Assembly: GCA_023415935.1 (NCBI GenBank) | Contig: JAEZIX010000115.1 | Location: 23,132 to 87,131, forward strand | Source of the DNA: Cyanobacteria bacterium OH_CDB_20 | GTDB lineage: Bacteria; Cyanobacteriota; Vampirovibrionia; Gastranaerophilales; Gastranaerophilaceae | Direction of reading: 5' to 3' | Length of the DNA: 64,000 nucleotides | In this document: in pieces, positions 1 to 9,279 of the stretch | Position numbering within the stretch: the first letter of the stretch is position 1 | Layout of the letters: each line of letters begins with the position of its first letter | The notes under the pieces: generated by a model | Database searches by the model: none | Seen by the model: only the letters and a program-made list of their open reading frames with translations | Told to the model about the DNA's origin: nothing | Translations under genes and position numbers: made by a program

Positions 1-384
1 ATATTTCATAGAATCTGCAATCGCAGGTACAAAATCTTTCATATATGATTTATCAATTTTCAGAAGTGCGTTTCTTTGTGCAAGCAAAATTGAAAAATCA
101 GGCGTAAGATTTATTAAATCAGGAGGATTGTTTCCGAGCATTGAGGCAAGTGCCCTTTTTTCACCTTCTGAATAAGGTACATCTATCCAAGTAATCTTTA
201 CATCTGGATGAATTTTCTCAAAATCAGAAATAACAGAATTCACGTAAGAGCTAAATGTTCCCATTTGTAAAGTCATAAAAACCAAATGCTTTTTATTATC
301 TTTAGTTTTTTTGTTTGTGAATACAAAAATACCTGCAATGAAAATAATAATTAATATTAAAATAGCAATAAACTTTTTCATCAT
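1..384 (-). CDS. ABC transporter solute-binding protein, family 1 (5' part only)
   Basis: The window edge cuts this gene; 128 codons are present with no stop. The protein starts with two Met, two Lys and a long hydrophobic stretch (about residues 5-24), which reads as a signal peptide or membrane anchor; no lipobox Cys is visible. The mature part continues with a beta-strand (HLVFMTLQMG), a segment FEKIHPDVKITWIDVPYSEG and NPPDLINLTPDF, the typical opening of extracellular sugar-binding proteins (SBP family 1). It would capture a sugar or oligosaccharide outside the membrane for a MalF/MalG-type importer. A lone MalF-type permease lies 11 kb away at 11874. The substrate cannot be told from this fragment. 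Confidence 0.75.
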   Translation of the reverse strand, partial: MMKKFIAILILIIIFIAGIFVFTNKKTKDNKKHLVFMTLQMGTFSSYVNSVISDFEKIHPDVKITWIDVPYSEGEKRALASMLGNNPPDLINLTPDFSILLAQRNALLKIDKSYMKDFVPAIADSMKY

Positions 385-461
385 GCCTCTTGTTATATAA
401 TAAAATATTTTAATACATGTATAATATTAAATATAAATAGTTTACAAAAGTAAGGTAAAAA

Positions 462-1691
462 TTGAACTTATTTGATACTTTAAAAGAAACTAATAAACAA
501 ATTCCTTTAGCAGAACTTCTCAGGCCAAAGTCGCTTGATGAATACTTGGGGCAAGAAAATATTGTCTCAGGGAAATCTGCCTTTTTAAACCTTTTAAAAT
601 CAAAAAGGTTATTTTCTATTATATTGTGGGGTCCTCCAGGTTGCGGAAAAACCACACTTGCAAGACTTATATCTTCTCATACTGAAAGTAACTTTATAGA
701 ACTAAGTGCAGTAACTTCAGGCATAAAAGACATAAAAGAAGCTGTTGAAACCGCCAAAGAAAAACTTATATACGGGCAAAAAACAATTCTTTTCATTGAT
801 GAAATTCATAGATACAGCAAAACTCAACAGGATGCACTTCTGCCTCATATCGAAAACGGTACAATATATCTTATAGGTTCTACAACCGAAAACCCTTCTT
901 TTCAGGTAATTCCGGCTCTTATCTCAAGGACTCAGGTAATAAGGCTAAATCCGATTGATGATAATAATATTAAAAATATTATTATTAAAGGATTCAACTA
1001 TCTGCAAGAAACATACCAAAAATGTTCATACGAAGAAAATGTAATTGAATTTATTATGAATTTTTCAAGAGGTGATGCAAGAAGCGCTCTAAATCTTGTC
1101 GAAAACTCATACTTTGCATCAGATTTGAAAGATGAAACGAGAATTATTACAATAAATATTCTTGAAGAGCTTGCTCAAACAAGCTCTATTAAATACTCTC
1201 AGCAAGACCACTACGATATGGCATCAGCCTTCCAAAAAAGTATGAGAGGCTCAGACCCTGATGCTGCAATATACTGGCTTGCAAAAATGATTACAGCAGG
1301 AGAAGATCCAAGATTTATAGCAAGGAGAATGATAGTTTGCGCGGCAGAAGATGTTTCAAACGCCGACACAAACGCACTAACAGTTGCTATAAATGCTTAT
1401 AGAGCATCAGAACTCTTAGGTTTTCCTGAAGCAAGAATTCCACTTGCACAAGCAGTTGAATACATTGCACGCGCACCGAAATCAAACAAAGCAGTAGTTG
1501 CAATAGATAAAGCAATATCAGATATAACTTCAGGAAAAAATTATTCGCCGCCAATGCACTTAAGAGATGCCCATTACAAAGACGCTTCAAAATACGGATT
1601 TGGTAAAGATTATGTATATTCACACTCTAACCCTGAATACAAACAACAATTCCTTCCTGATGAGCTTAAAGATACAAAATACTTTGATTAA
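462..1691 (+). CDS. rarA: Replication-associated recombination AAA+ ATPase RarA/MgsA
   Basis: A 409-residue AAA+ ATPase of the RarA/MgsA/WRNIP1 family, which acts at stalled replication forks in the cytoplasm. Walker A (GPPGCGKTT) is at residues 57-65 and Walker B with sensor residues (ILFIDEIHR) at 109-117. The C-terminal half carries the family's tetramerisation region (PDAAIYWLAKMITAGEDPRFIARRM begins near residue 265). The N-terminus ELLRPKSLDEYLGQ is the usual RarA start region. The chosen start is TTG at 462, preceded by a modest AAGG at 452-455; no in-frame ATG lies before the conserved core. Length matches the family. It stands alone, followed by two small plus-strand genes. Confidence 0.93.
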   Translation: MNLFDTLKETNKQIPLAELLRPKSLDEYLGQENIVSGKSAFLNLLKSKRLFSIILWGPPGCGKTTLARLISSHTESNFIELSAVTSGIKDIKEAVETAKEKLIYGQKTILFIDEIHRYSKTQQDALLPHIENGTIYLIGSTTENPSFQVIPALISRTQVIRLNPIDDNNIKNIIIKGFNYLQETYQKCSYEENVIEFIMNFSRGDARSALNLVENSYFASDLKDETRIITINILEELAQTSSIKYSQQDHYDMASAFQKSMRGSDPDAAIYWLAKMITAGEDPRFIARRMIVCAAEDVSNADTNALTVAINAYRASELLGFPEARIPLAQAVEYIARAPKSNKAVVAIDKAISDITSGKNYSPPMHLRDAHYKDASKYGFGKDYVYSHSNPEYKQQFLPDELKDTKYFD

Positions 1692-1797
1692 AAAATATTT
1701 GTAACGATATATTACAATATATACTTTTTATGAATTTGATATATAAAAAATGTTTTTATATAGATGTAAGGTTGTTAAAGTATATTATGAGGTAGAT

Positions 1798-2214
1798 ATG
1801 GCAGTTGCAGCAAACCAAGCACGTTTATTGGGCTTGACAGCAAGAAAATCAGATCTTGAATATAAAATGATGCTACTATCAAGTCAAATGATGGTTCTAT
1901 CTAGCCAAAGCGCAGAACTACAATCAGAACGTTCTACTGAAATGAACCAACTAATAGCGCAGCTAACCTCCCAAGCAAATGGGGATACTTCAGTTGACCT
2001 TAAAGTAACGGAACTAAAGAATCAAATCGGAGCTAAATTCGATGCCCAAATAGCAATGCTTGAGAAAGCACAAGAACAATTAGATTTACAAATGGGTCAA
2101 TACGAAACACAGCACCAAGCAGTAAGCGAAGAACAACAAAACCTAGAAAAAACACTTGATTCAAATATCAAAATAGATTTTAAAGGTGTTGGCGGCGGTT
2201 CAAACGGCGGCTAA
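1798..2214 (+). CDS. Small coiled-coil protein, unrecognised
   Basis: Predicted 138 residues, almost wholly charged/hydrophobic heptad-like helix (ARLLGLTARKSDLEYKMM, then repeated SSQ and LEKAQEQL segments), ending in a Gly-rich tail (VGGGSNGG). An ATG at 1750 is in frame, but the ATG at 1798 is preferred because GAGGT lies 4 bases upstream and the residues before it look random. There is no signal peptide or membrane segment. Heptads suggest an oligomeric structural or adaptor protein. I do not recognise the family and assign no function. Confidence 0.75.
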   Translation: MAVAANQARLLGLTARKSDLEYKMMLLSSQMMVLSSQSAELQSERSTEMNQLIAQLTSQANGDTSVDLKVTELKNQIGAKFDAQIAMLEKAQEQLDLQMGQYETQHQAVSEEQQNLEKTLDSNIKIDFKGVGGGSNGG

Positions 2215-2263
2215 TAAAGAAAAATATAAGTAAGTAAGAAAACAAGAAAGAAAGACTACAAAA

Positions 2264-2446
2264 ATGCAACAAAATTTTTTCCAATACACACCAGAAGTAA
2301 TAAATATATATGAAGAAGCTAAACAGGCAATAGATGAAGAAATAACTAAAAAGCCTTATCAAAAATCCTTCAACAATATAACGACAATGCTGGAAGAGTG
2401 CTATTTTATAGGCGCCACCAAATTTGGTCCAAATTTTATCGCATAA
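2264..2446 (+). CDS. Small hypothetical protein
   Basis: A 60-residue reading frame (MQQNFFQYTPEVINIYEEAK...) 49 bases after the coiled-coil gene and ending right at a strong hairpin terminator, so it may be the last gene of that transcript. The ribosome-binding site is weak (AAGAAAG). The composition is plausible for a real protein, with an acidic/basic helix and a C-terminal hydrophobic stretch. No family is recognised. Confidence 0.5.
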   Translation: MQQNFFQYTPEVINIYEEAKQAIDEEITKKPYQKSFNNITTMLEECYFIGATKFGPNFIA

Positions 2447-2475
2447 AAAAGCCCGATTTAATCGGGCTTTTTTTT
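2445..2475. terminator. Bidirectional Rho-independent terminator
   Basis: A perfect 7-bp GC-rich stem (GCCCGAT/ATCGGGC, loop TTA) at 2451-2467 is flanked by A6 on the left and T8 on the right. It can stop the plus-strand small genes and the minus-strand serA operon, whose stop codon is at 2474. Confidence 0.93.
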
Positions 2476-4069
2476 AGTAGTTTAATTTAATATACTTGGC
2501 ACTTCTGATACCATCTATTTTCATTATTGTTTTAAGAGTTTGCTCATCTACATCAGTATCTGTATTTATAATCATAATTGATTCATTCTCTTTAGAATCT
2601 TTATTTTGAGCAACGTGCATCCTGTTAATATTGATATTATTTTCGCCAATTACAGCTGCAACTTTAGCAATCATAGATGGTTTGTTTTCGTGCGGTAAAA
2701 GAAGCATATGACAATCAGGTTCTATACTCATATTATATTCGTTAATTTGAACTATTCTTGGCATATTTTGCGCGATAAGAGCGCCTGTAACAGTTACTAT
2801 CTCCTTATCCGTATGAAGTTTGATAGTTATAGAACCGATATATGTACAATCTTTTTGAGATTTTGAAATTACAAAATCAATTCCGCGCTGTTTTGCAACA
2901 AGCGGCGCATTAACATAGTTTATGCCTTCCATTCTTGAAGAAAATATACCTTTTTGAACTGCAACTTCAAGAGGAGAAACGTCAAGTTCTGAAAGATTAC
3001 CTTTAACAATCATCTCAACACTTTTAAAATTACCTGTTGCAATTTGTGCAGCAATTTCACCAAGGTTTTCAGCAAGAAGCATATAATCTTTTACAGGCTC
3101 TAGCACAGAAGGTTTTAGAGAAGGAATATTAACAGCAGCTTTTGCACTTCCACCTGATAAAACTTCTCTTATCTGCTCAGCAACGTCTATTGCAACATTA
3201 AACTGGGCTTCAGTAGTACTAGCACCTAAATGCGGAGTAAGCAAAATATTACCTTTTGACTCAATTAAAGGTGATTTTTCAATATTAGGTTCTTCCTCAA
3301 ATACGTCAATAGCTGCTGATGCAACGTGACCTGAATCAAGTGCCTCTTTAAGTGCAGCTTCATCAATAATGCCGCCTCTTGCACAGTTGATAATTCTTAC
3401 ACCAGGTTTCATTCTATTTAATGTATTTCTATTAATCAAATACATTGTTTCTTTTGTTTTTGGCGTATGGATTGAGATATAGTCGCATATGCCCCAAAAT
3501 TCATCAAGATTAGGAATATATTTAGCACCAATTTTCTCAACTGTTTCTTTTGTAGTATAAGGGTCACAGACAACTACATTCATTCCAAGCGCAAGCGCAA
3601 CCTGCGCAACGTGAGAACCAATTTTGCCTAGCCCAATAACACCAAGAGTCTTACCATATACTTCAACTCCTGTAAACTTTGAACGTTCCCAAGCACCTGT
3701 TTTGGTTGAAACAGCGGCTTGTGGTATATTTCTTGACATAGCAAGCATAAGTGCAATAGTGTGTTCAGCAGCAGCATTTGTATTGCCATCTGGAGAATTC
3801 ACAACAATAACACCATTTTGAGTAGCAGCTTCTAAGTCAACATTATCTACTCCAACTCCTGCTCTACCAACTATTTTAAGATTTTTGGCAGCATCGAGTA
3901 TTTTTTTTGTAACTTTTGTCTGGCTTCTAATCATCAAAGCATCGTAATCTTTGATTTTTTCGGCAAGCTCATCTTCTGGCATTGTTGGCAGAAAATCAAC
4001 ATCTGCGACATCTTTCAGGATATTTCCTGCGGCTTCATTTATTTTATCTGTAATTAAAACTTTCATCAT
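2474..4069 (-). CDS. serA: D-3-phosphoglycerate dehydrogenase
   Basis: This 531-residue enzyme oxidises 3-phosphoglycerate to 3-phosphohydroxypyruvate with NAD, the first step of serine synthesis in the cytoplasm. Visible features are the N-terminal substrate domain (GRAGVGVDNVD near residue 90), a Rossmann motif GVIGLGKIGS near 143, the catalytic Arg/Glu/His region (NCARGGIIDE and TPHLGAST), an intervening allosteric domain, and a C-terminal ACT domain (about 455-531), which is the long SerA form seen in cyanobacteria and Bacillus. The start has a second Met one codon later. It lies 6 bases after the aminotransferase gene, so the two form an operon, transcribed in the order aminotransferase then serA. 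Confidence 0.97.
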   Translation of the reverse strand: MMKVLITDKINEAAGNILKDVADVDFLPTMPEDELAEKIKDYDALMIRSQTKVTKKILDAAKNLKIVGRAGVGVDNVDLEAATQNGVIVVNSPDGNTNAAAEHTIALMLAMSRNIPQAAVSTKTGAWERSKFTGVEVYGKTLGVIGLGKIGSHVAQVALALGMNVVVCDPYTTKETVEKIGAKYIPNLDEFWGICDYISIHTPKTKETMYLINRNTLNRMKPGVRIINCARGGIIDEAALKEALDSGHVASAAIDVFEEEPNIEKSPLIESKGNILLTPHLGASTTEAQFNVAIDVAEQIREVLSGGSAKAAVNIPSLKPSVLEPVKDYMLLAENLGEIAAQIATGNFKSVEMIVKGNLSELDVSPLEVAVQKGIFSSRMEGINYVNAPLVAKQRGIDFVISKSQKDCTYIGSITIKLHTDKEIVTVTGALIAQNMPRIVQINEYNMSIEPDCHMLLLPHENKPSMIAKVAAVIGENNININRMHVAQNKDSKENESIMIINTDTDVDEQTLKTIMKIDGIRSAKYIKLNY

Positions 4070-4075
4070 TGTCCC

Positions 4076-5227
4076 CTATTTGTAAAATTCTTTTATTAAC
4101 GCGCTCACACCAGTACCTACTTCAAACTTGTACCCAAGTTTATGTAAAGTAGCCTCTAATGAGCCAATAGCTGTTATTGCATCTCTTTCTGAAACAAAAC
4201 CTAAAGTACCCATTCTGAAGATTTTATCCTTCAAGGCATTTTGACCATTTGCAACAACTATATCAAAATCCTTTTTCATTGTTGCTCTAATATCAGGCAC
4301 AGAAACACCGTCTGGAGGTAAAACTGAAGTTATAGCATTACTTGCAATATTGTCGTTATCGACAAACAACTTTAGCCCCATTGCTCTAACAGCAGCCCTT
4401 AAGCCTCTTGCTATTTTAGAATGTCTAGCCCAGATATTTTCAATACCTTCCTCTTTAATAAGGTCTAGTGCTGTTCTTAATGCAACTATTAGATTAACTG
4501 CAGGTGTAAAGGCAGTAGATGCTTCTTTAACAGACTTAAGGTTAGAACCCCAGTTAAAGTAAAAACTAGGTCTTTCACATCTTTCATAAAGTTCCCAAGC
4601 TTTTGGACTTGCTGCCAAAAATGACAATCCTGGGGGTATCATAAACCCTTTTTGAGAGCCTGATACAAGGACGTCTATACCCCATTCATCCATTCTACAC
4701 TCAATTGCACCTAAACTTGTAACACCATCAACAACGGAAACCGCACCGTGTTCTTTTATCAAAGAAACCAATTTTTTAACATCATTGGTAACCCCTGTTG
4801 CCGTTTCATTATGTGTCAAAGTTACTATTTTAATCTCTTTATTAGTATCAGCATCTAAAACTTTCTTCAACTCTTCTGGACTAATAGCATTTCCTGCTTC
4901 AACTTCAATTTTTTGGACATCAGCACCTAAAGAAGCAGCTATCTTGGCCCATCTTGAGCCGAAATTCCCAATAATCAAAGATAAAACTTTGTAACCAGGA
5001 TTAACAAGGTTAGATAAAGCAGCCTCCATTGCACCTGTTCCAGATGCAGTGTATATGATTACATCATTTTTAGTATGAAAAATGAGTTTTAAATCTTCGT
5101 ATACCGACGAAAGAATTTTTGAAAACTCCGTACTTCTATGGCCGATAGGATGTTTTGCCATGTCTAATAGTACACTTTCCGGAACTGGCGTTGGGCCCGG
5201 AATCATCAAAAATGTCTTGTCTTTCAT
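4076..5227 (-). CDS. PLP-dependent serine--glyoxylate/alanine--glyoxylate-type aminotransferase
   Basis: A 383-residue class-V aminotransferase of the small subunit soluble hydrogenase/PucG/AGXT group. N-terminal MIPGPTPVPESVL and RSTEF are family hallmarks. ASGTGAMEAA (61-70) binds the cofactor phosphate, VVDGVTSLG (165-173) holds the Asp that pairs with the pyridine, and SGSQKGF places the PLP lysine at about residue 193. The start is supported by GGAGAG just upstream. Directly upstream of serA in one operon, it probably takes the place of SerC (phosphoserine transaminase) or interconverts serine and glyoxylate with glycine. Pairing with serA is inference; substrate preference cannot be read from sequence. 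Confidence 0.93.
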   Translation of the reverse strand: MKDKTFLMIPGPTPVPESVLLDMAKHPIGHRSTEFSKILSSVYEDLKLIFHTKNDVIIYTASGTGAMEAALSNLVNPGYKVLSLIIGNFGSRWAKIAASLGADVQKIEVEAGNAISPEELKKVLDADTNKEIKIVTLTHNETATGVTNDVKKLVSLIKEHGAVSVVDGVTSLGAIECRMDEWGIDVLVSGSQKGFMIPPGLSFLAASPKAWELYERCERPSFYFNWGSNLKSVKEASTAFTPAVNLIVALRTALDLIKEEGIENIWARHSKIARGLRAAVRAMGLKLFVDNDNIASNAITSVLPPDGVSVPDIRATMKKDFDIVVANGQNALKDKIFRMGTLGFVSERDAITAIGSLEATLHKLGYKFEVGTGVSALIKEFYK

Positions 5228-5283
5228 TCTGTCTCTCCGTCTTTCTATAACCGACTTTTTCTCTATGAAAAAGCCTTAATGTG

Positions 5284-6921
5284 TCAATAAATATTAGTCA
5301 ATATTTCAAGATTATTTTTAGCTTCTACATGATTTGGTGCAAGGTCTAAAACCTTTTTGTATTGTGCGATAGCGGACTTTGTATCCATTGCAACTTCATA
5401 AGCAAGTGCAAGATTATACCTTATATCGATGTTTAAAGGGTCAATATCAAGTGCTTTTGAAAAAGCATCAATTGCAGCTTCTGTATTTTTTAATCTTACT
5501 TCAACTAATCCAACACCAGCATGAGCAAGCGCAAGATCAGGTTTAATATGAAGTGATTGCGTATAATACTTTTTTGCCTCAATTATATTATCAATTTCGT
5601 AATATAAATTTCCGAGTTTAAAATAGTAATCTGAATTTTCAGGAGCAATTTCAATCGCCATTTTATAGTATTTAATTGCCTCTTGATAGTTTCTTATTGA
5701 AAAATTCAAATCACCCAAGATAACATATATATCTGTATTTGAAGGATTATATTCAAGAGCTTTATTATACATTTGAAATACAGAATCCATTTTTCCTTGA
5801 GTAAACAAATAATTAGCATAATCAAGATAAACGTTACTTAAAGTAACCCTGACATCTTGAATTTCACTTGGGTAAGCAATTTCAAGATAATCTTTATAAA
5901 TATCAATAGCCATCTCATATTTTCTAAGTTGACAATACAAGCTGCCCAAAGTCTTCTTTAACTCAACATCTCGAGGGAATTTTGAAATAATACTTTTTAG
6001 ATAAACCAGTGCTTTATCATAATCCTGTAAACCTATATATGCTTTAGCAACACAATTGTATAATATTCCTTTATTAATTTCCCTTGCATTCATAGCATTT
6101 ATAGCAACTTCAATTACTTCCTTATACCTGTTTAATTTCAAATAAACTTCAGCAAGTTCTTCTATATGCTTACCATTTGCAGGTTCAAGCTCTGCCAACC
6201 TTTTGAGAATATCAGCTGCTTCTTCTAACCTGTTTGAAATCAAATATCCTTTTTTCAGATAAGAAAGTATTGTTCTATCTTCAGGGTATGTTTCAATTAA
6301 AAGACTTGCTTCAAGTAACATCTTGTCCCAATCCCTAAAATCGCAATATATACTTGTAATTTGGAGCTTAATGTTCTTTTTCTCATTATCGTCTGTAGTA
6401 GTTTCTAAAATGCTTTTATAAAGCTCTAGAGCAAGATTTTTATCTTTTTTAAGCATATATACTTCAGCAAGTGATTTCTTTGCCTCTATATTTGAAGGGT
6501 CTTTCTCAATGATGTACTTATACAAGTTAATAGCTTTATTTATCTGTTTAGTTTTAAGGTAAGCATGCGCAGTATAAAGTGCCGCTTCGTAATTAGCTGG
6601 ATTATTTTTTAAAATTAATGAAAAGTGCCCAATTGCATCAACATACTTTTTAGCATCGAATAGTAATTTGGCAAATATCACATGCGAAGACTCAAGACGC
6701 TGGTTTTGGCTAAGGTTTTCTTTTGCAACCATAAAAGCTTCTTTCCAGTTTCCTGATTTTTTAAGCATTTCAACATGTTCAGCAACCTTATCGCTAAGTA
6801 CCTTTTTAGTTTCATCATTATCGGAATCGTCAATGTCAACTGCAATATACTTCATAAGGTTATACAGAAGAAACATTACGACAATAACAAATGTCGTTAC
6901 TATTATAATTGTTGTTAACAT
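5284..6921 (-). CDS. Membrane-anchored TPR-repeat protein
   Basis: A 545-residue protein with one N-terminal membrane segment (about residues 2-24) followed by a cytoplasmic or extracytoplasmic array of more than ten tetratricopeptide repeats, recognisable by repeated patterns such as NYEAALYTAHAYLKTKQINKA, NTDIYVILGDLNFSIRNYQEA and NSDYYFKLGNLYYEIDNIIEA. Such proteins act as scaffolds for envelope or secretion assemblies; the partner is unknown. The ribosome-binding site GGAGGAG lies about 12 bases upstream of the start. A 56-base gap separates it from the aminotransferase gene, so it may head the same minus-strand transcript. Confidence 0.88.
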   Translation of the reverse strand: MLTTIIIVTTFVIVVMFLLYNLMKYIAVDIDDSDNDETKKVLSDKVAEHVEMLKKSGNWKEAFMVAKENLSQNQRLESSHVIFAKLLFDAKKYVDAIGHFSLILKNNPANYEAALYTAHAYLKTKQINKAINLYKYIIEKDPSNIEAKKSLAEVYMLKKDKNLALELYKSILETTTDDNEKKNIKLQITSIYCDFRDWDKMLLEASLLIETYPEDRTILSYLKKGYLISNRLEEAADILKRLAELEPANGKHIEELAEVYLKLNRYKEVIEVAINAMNAREINKGILYNCVAKAYIGLQDYDKALVYLKSIISKFPRDVELKKTLGSLYCQLRKYEMAIDIYKDYLEIAYPSEIQDVRVTLSNVYLDYANYLFTQGKMDSVFQMYNKALEYNPSNTDIYVILGDLNFSIRNYQEAIKYYKMAIEIAPENSDYYFKLGNLYYEIDNIIEAKKYYTQSLHIKPDLALAHAGVGLVEVRLKNTEAAIDAFSKALDIDPLNIDIRYNLALAYEVAMDTKSAIAQYKKVLDLAPNHVEAKNNLEILTNIY

Positions 6922-7115
6922 AAAGCCATTGACTCCTCCGTCAACATTATATCAATATTTTATTTTTTTGTATACGAAAAGCTTATTCTAACTTATATGA
7001 GGATGATATTGTTAAGATTGTAAACTTTTTTTATAATTTAGCAATTTTAAGCAGTAGATTTTTTTTATAAATATAAGTAAGTAAGTATGTAAATATATAT
7101 TTGGGGTGGTAGAAA

Positions 7116-7754
7116 ATGTCTAACGCTTTGTCTAGCGCAGTATTCTTCTCAAGGAATGTTGGTAAGGTAAATCATGGAGCAGTCGACCGTGTTGGTGCAA
7201 CTGCAGCACAAGGACTCGGACTTGTAGGTAAACTTTCAAGACGGACTGATATAGTTGGAAAGTCTGCAAGAACTGCTATGCAAGGTATTGATAAAGTATC
7301 ACAATCAACTGTTGGTTTAGCAGGCGAAGAATTGTGTACTAAAGCAGGTAAACTTGTTAATAAGTTGCTTGTTGTTGGCGCTGGTATAAGAGTGCTAACT
7401 GCTGATGACAAAGAAAGGGCTCTTTATAAAGAAACAGCGGCAATGAGCACAATGCTGGGCGCTGAAGCTCTGGTAAAAAGTGATGCCTGTCAAACTGTTA
7501 TCAAAAAAGGAAGTGAACAGGTTACAAAAGGACTAGCTAAAGGGCTTGAACACTTTAATGTCAAACTTCCAGGTAAGGCCGGGAAAATTATAAACGCAGT
7601 CATTGCAGCTGCTGCTCTAGTTGGAGCATCCATTGCAGCTTATGATGCAGGAGCAAAAGCTGGTACTTATGTAATAGATAAAAAACGAGAAATCGCAAGC
7701 ATATATTCAACAGATAAAAATCACGAAAATGCAAATCTATCTATAAAATCATAG
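7116..7754 (+). CDS. Hypothetical protein with Ala/Gly-rich helix
   Basis: A 212-residue protein preceded by a good ribosome-binding site (GGGGTGG). It is Ala/Gly/Lys-rich, with a short N-terminal lead (SSAVFFSRNVGKVNHGAVDR) and a hydrophobic helix near residues 155-175 (IINAVIAAAALVGASIAAYD) that could span or associate with a membrane. No catalytic motif is visible. Its stop overlaps the end of the convergent repeat-protein gene by 14 bases. I do not recognise the family; its N-terminus recalls the short amphipathic leaders of other proteins in this window. Confidence 0.75.
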   Translation: MSNALSSAVFFSRNVGKVNHGAVDRVGATAAQGLGLVGKLSRRTDIVGKSARTAMQGIDKVSQSTVGLAGEELCTKAGKLVNKLLVVGAGIRVLTADDKERALYKETAAMSTMLGAEALVKSDACQTVIKKGSEQVTKGLAKGLEHFNVKLPGKAGKIINAVIAAAALVGASIAAYDAGAKAGTYVIDKKREIASIYSTDKNHENANLSIKS

Positions 7755-8679
7755 CTAAAATCATTAACAAAAAACCTCCTACCTGCATACCGGTAGCAAG
7801 ATTCTTCATTAATTTATTGTTATCGTACATCTTTGAAGTCTGCTTGGCGGTTGCAGCAGCACTAATCCTATCTAACCTTGTAGAGGAACTTTCAGTTTGA
7901 AAGTTCCTTTTAAAAATTTTAATTTCAAGTCTAGAAAGACGTGCGTCAACATCTTCATTCGGGTAAGTACGATTCAAAACAACTTTTTCTACTGCAGATA
8001 ATTCTGTATCTTGATAAGACTTATTAGACGTTTTTGGCGAAGAATAGTTATAGCCCGCGTTGTCATCATATAAAGATGGGGGTTGCGCAACAGCATCATA
8101 CTGGTCATAAGTATCTTTAAATTCTTCGAATTCCGGATCTTTTTTAGACAATTTTGATTTTGCAATATCGTCAAGCACGCTTATTCTGAGTTTATTAACA
8201 CGAGTATTTAAATCTGCATCGCTAGTTTTTTGATAAACTTTATTCTCAATTCTATCAAGTCTTGAATAAATGTTTTCGCCATTATAATTTTTTCCAAAAA
8301 CAGATTCTTCTATTTCATTAACAATAGGATATTCAACCTCTGGGCTTTCTTTTGCGAGCATTTGTGGCTGGGTTTTCACACTTTTTTTGGTTGTATTACT
8401 ATTATTATTGGTATTCTGAGCCACAGATTGTGGATTATTATCCGTCAACCCAAGGTCTGAATAAACTTTAGAAATCCTTGTCAACGTTGGATTAGGAGAA
8501 GTTTTACCGTAAAGTTGCTTCTCAATCCTTGTAATTCTGACAGCATCAGCCTCAGATGTATATTCGTAACCAAAAATTTGCTTTTCAATATTTGAAAGCA
8601 TTGAAGCACTGCTAACTGCAGCACTGCATATTCCTGCCATTAAAAAAACAGCACAAATCGACATTATAAGTTTTTGCAT
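7741..8679 (-). CDS. Exported repeat protein with C-terminal membrane anchor
   Basis: A 312-residue protein with a signal peptide (residues 1-20, ending near CSAAVSS) and a C-terminal hydrophobic helix (about 292-312). Between them an approximately 30-residue unit recurs about four or five times: LSNIEKQIFGYEYTSEADAV, EIEESVFGKNYNGENIYSRL, AVEKVVLNRTYPNEDVDARL, each with a Leu-x-Arg-Ile-Glu-x-x-hydrophobic-aromatic pattern. Low-complexity Asn/Ser/Thr linkers separate units. The start has GAAGG upstream. It is the last gene of a minus-strand envelope operon (from 11787). The function is unknown; a periplasmic structural protein is the likeliest reading. Confidence 0.8.
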   Translation of the reverse strand: MQKLIMSICAVFLMAGICSAAVSSASMLSNIEKQIFGYEYTSEADAVRITRIEKQLYGKTSPNPTLTRISKVYSDLGLTDNNPQSVAQNTNNNSNTTKKSVKTQPQMLAKESPEVEYPIVNEIEESVFGKNYNGENIYSRLDRIENKVYQKTSDADLNTRVNKLRISVLDDIAKSKLSKKDPEFEEFKDTYDQYDAVAQPPSLYDDNAGYNYSSPKTSNKSYQDTELSAVEKVVLNRTYPNEDVDARLSRLEIKIFKRNFQTESSSTRLDRISAAATAKQTSKMYDNNKLMKNLATGMQVGGFLLMILAMIL

Positions 8680-8703
8680 ATACCTTCACTACGTTTAAAC
8701 TAT

Positions 8704-9276
8704 CTATACAGTAAAGATATAACCAATTTTTATGAAGAAACCAATTATCCAAGGGATAGCAAACAACATTCCGACTATAGGCAAAAATATTAGCATAATA
8801 GCTCGTGAAAAACTCAAATCATATGCTACTTCTAGAGATTTAACATATAAAAATATAGTCCATAAGTATATAATTACTTCAAATAGCACTGCAAAAAAAT
8901 AGCCAACATCACCAACATTTTTTATAAGTTGCATTGGTGCCATAAAAATCCAGGGAATTATCGAATATGAACTCAAACAAAATAAAAGTTTAAATTTTCC
9001 TGATTTATCATATATTTTAGCAACATATTCAAACAAAACAGTCAAAAGAACCCAAGAGAAAACAATACTAACTAAGAAAAACAGCAATGAACACAAATAC
9101 AAGAACGCATTCAACACTGTTGCTGAAAACATATATTTCAATGAGTAAAGTACAATATTAACCCAAACCAAAGTAAACACAGCTTGACTACTGCTTAAAA
9201 CTTGATTTTTTATCTCAGTAAAGGCAACACTTGGTTCAAATAGAACTTTATATATATTTTTAAAGTAAGTTTCCAT
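8704..9276 (-). CDS. Yip1-family integral membrane protein
   Basis: A 190-residue protein with an opening typical of the bacterial Yip1 group (KNIYKVLFEPSVAFTEI) followed by about five hydrophobic helices, including one near residues 60-85 and one near 155-185. The family's biochemical role is not defined; members sit in the inner membrane. A strong GGGAG ribosome-binding site precedes the ATG, and the gene starts 3 bases after the sppA stop codon, so the two are co-transcribed and probably translationally coupled. Confidence 0.82.
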   Translation of the reverse strand: METYFKNIYKVLFEPSVAFTEIKNQVLSSSQAVFTLVWVNIVLYSLKYMFSATVLNAFLYLCSLLFFLVSIVFSWVLLTVLFEYVAKIYDKSGKFKLLFCLSSYSIIPWIFMAPMQLIKNVGDVGYFFAVLFEVIIYLWTIFLYVKSLEVAYDLSFSRAIMLIFLPIVGMLFAIPWIIGFFIKIGYIFTV

Positions 9277-9279
9277 ATT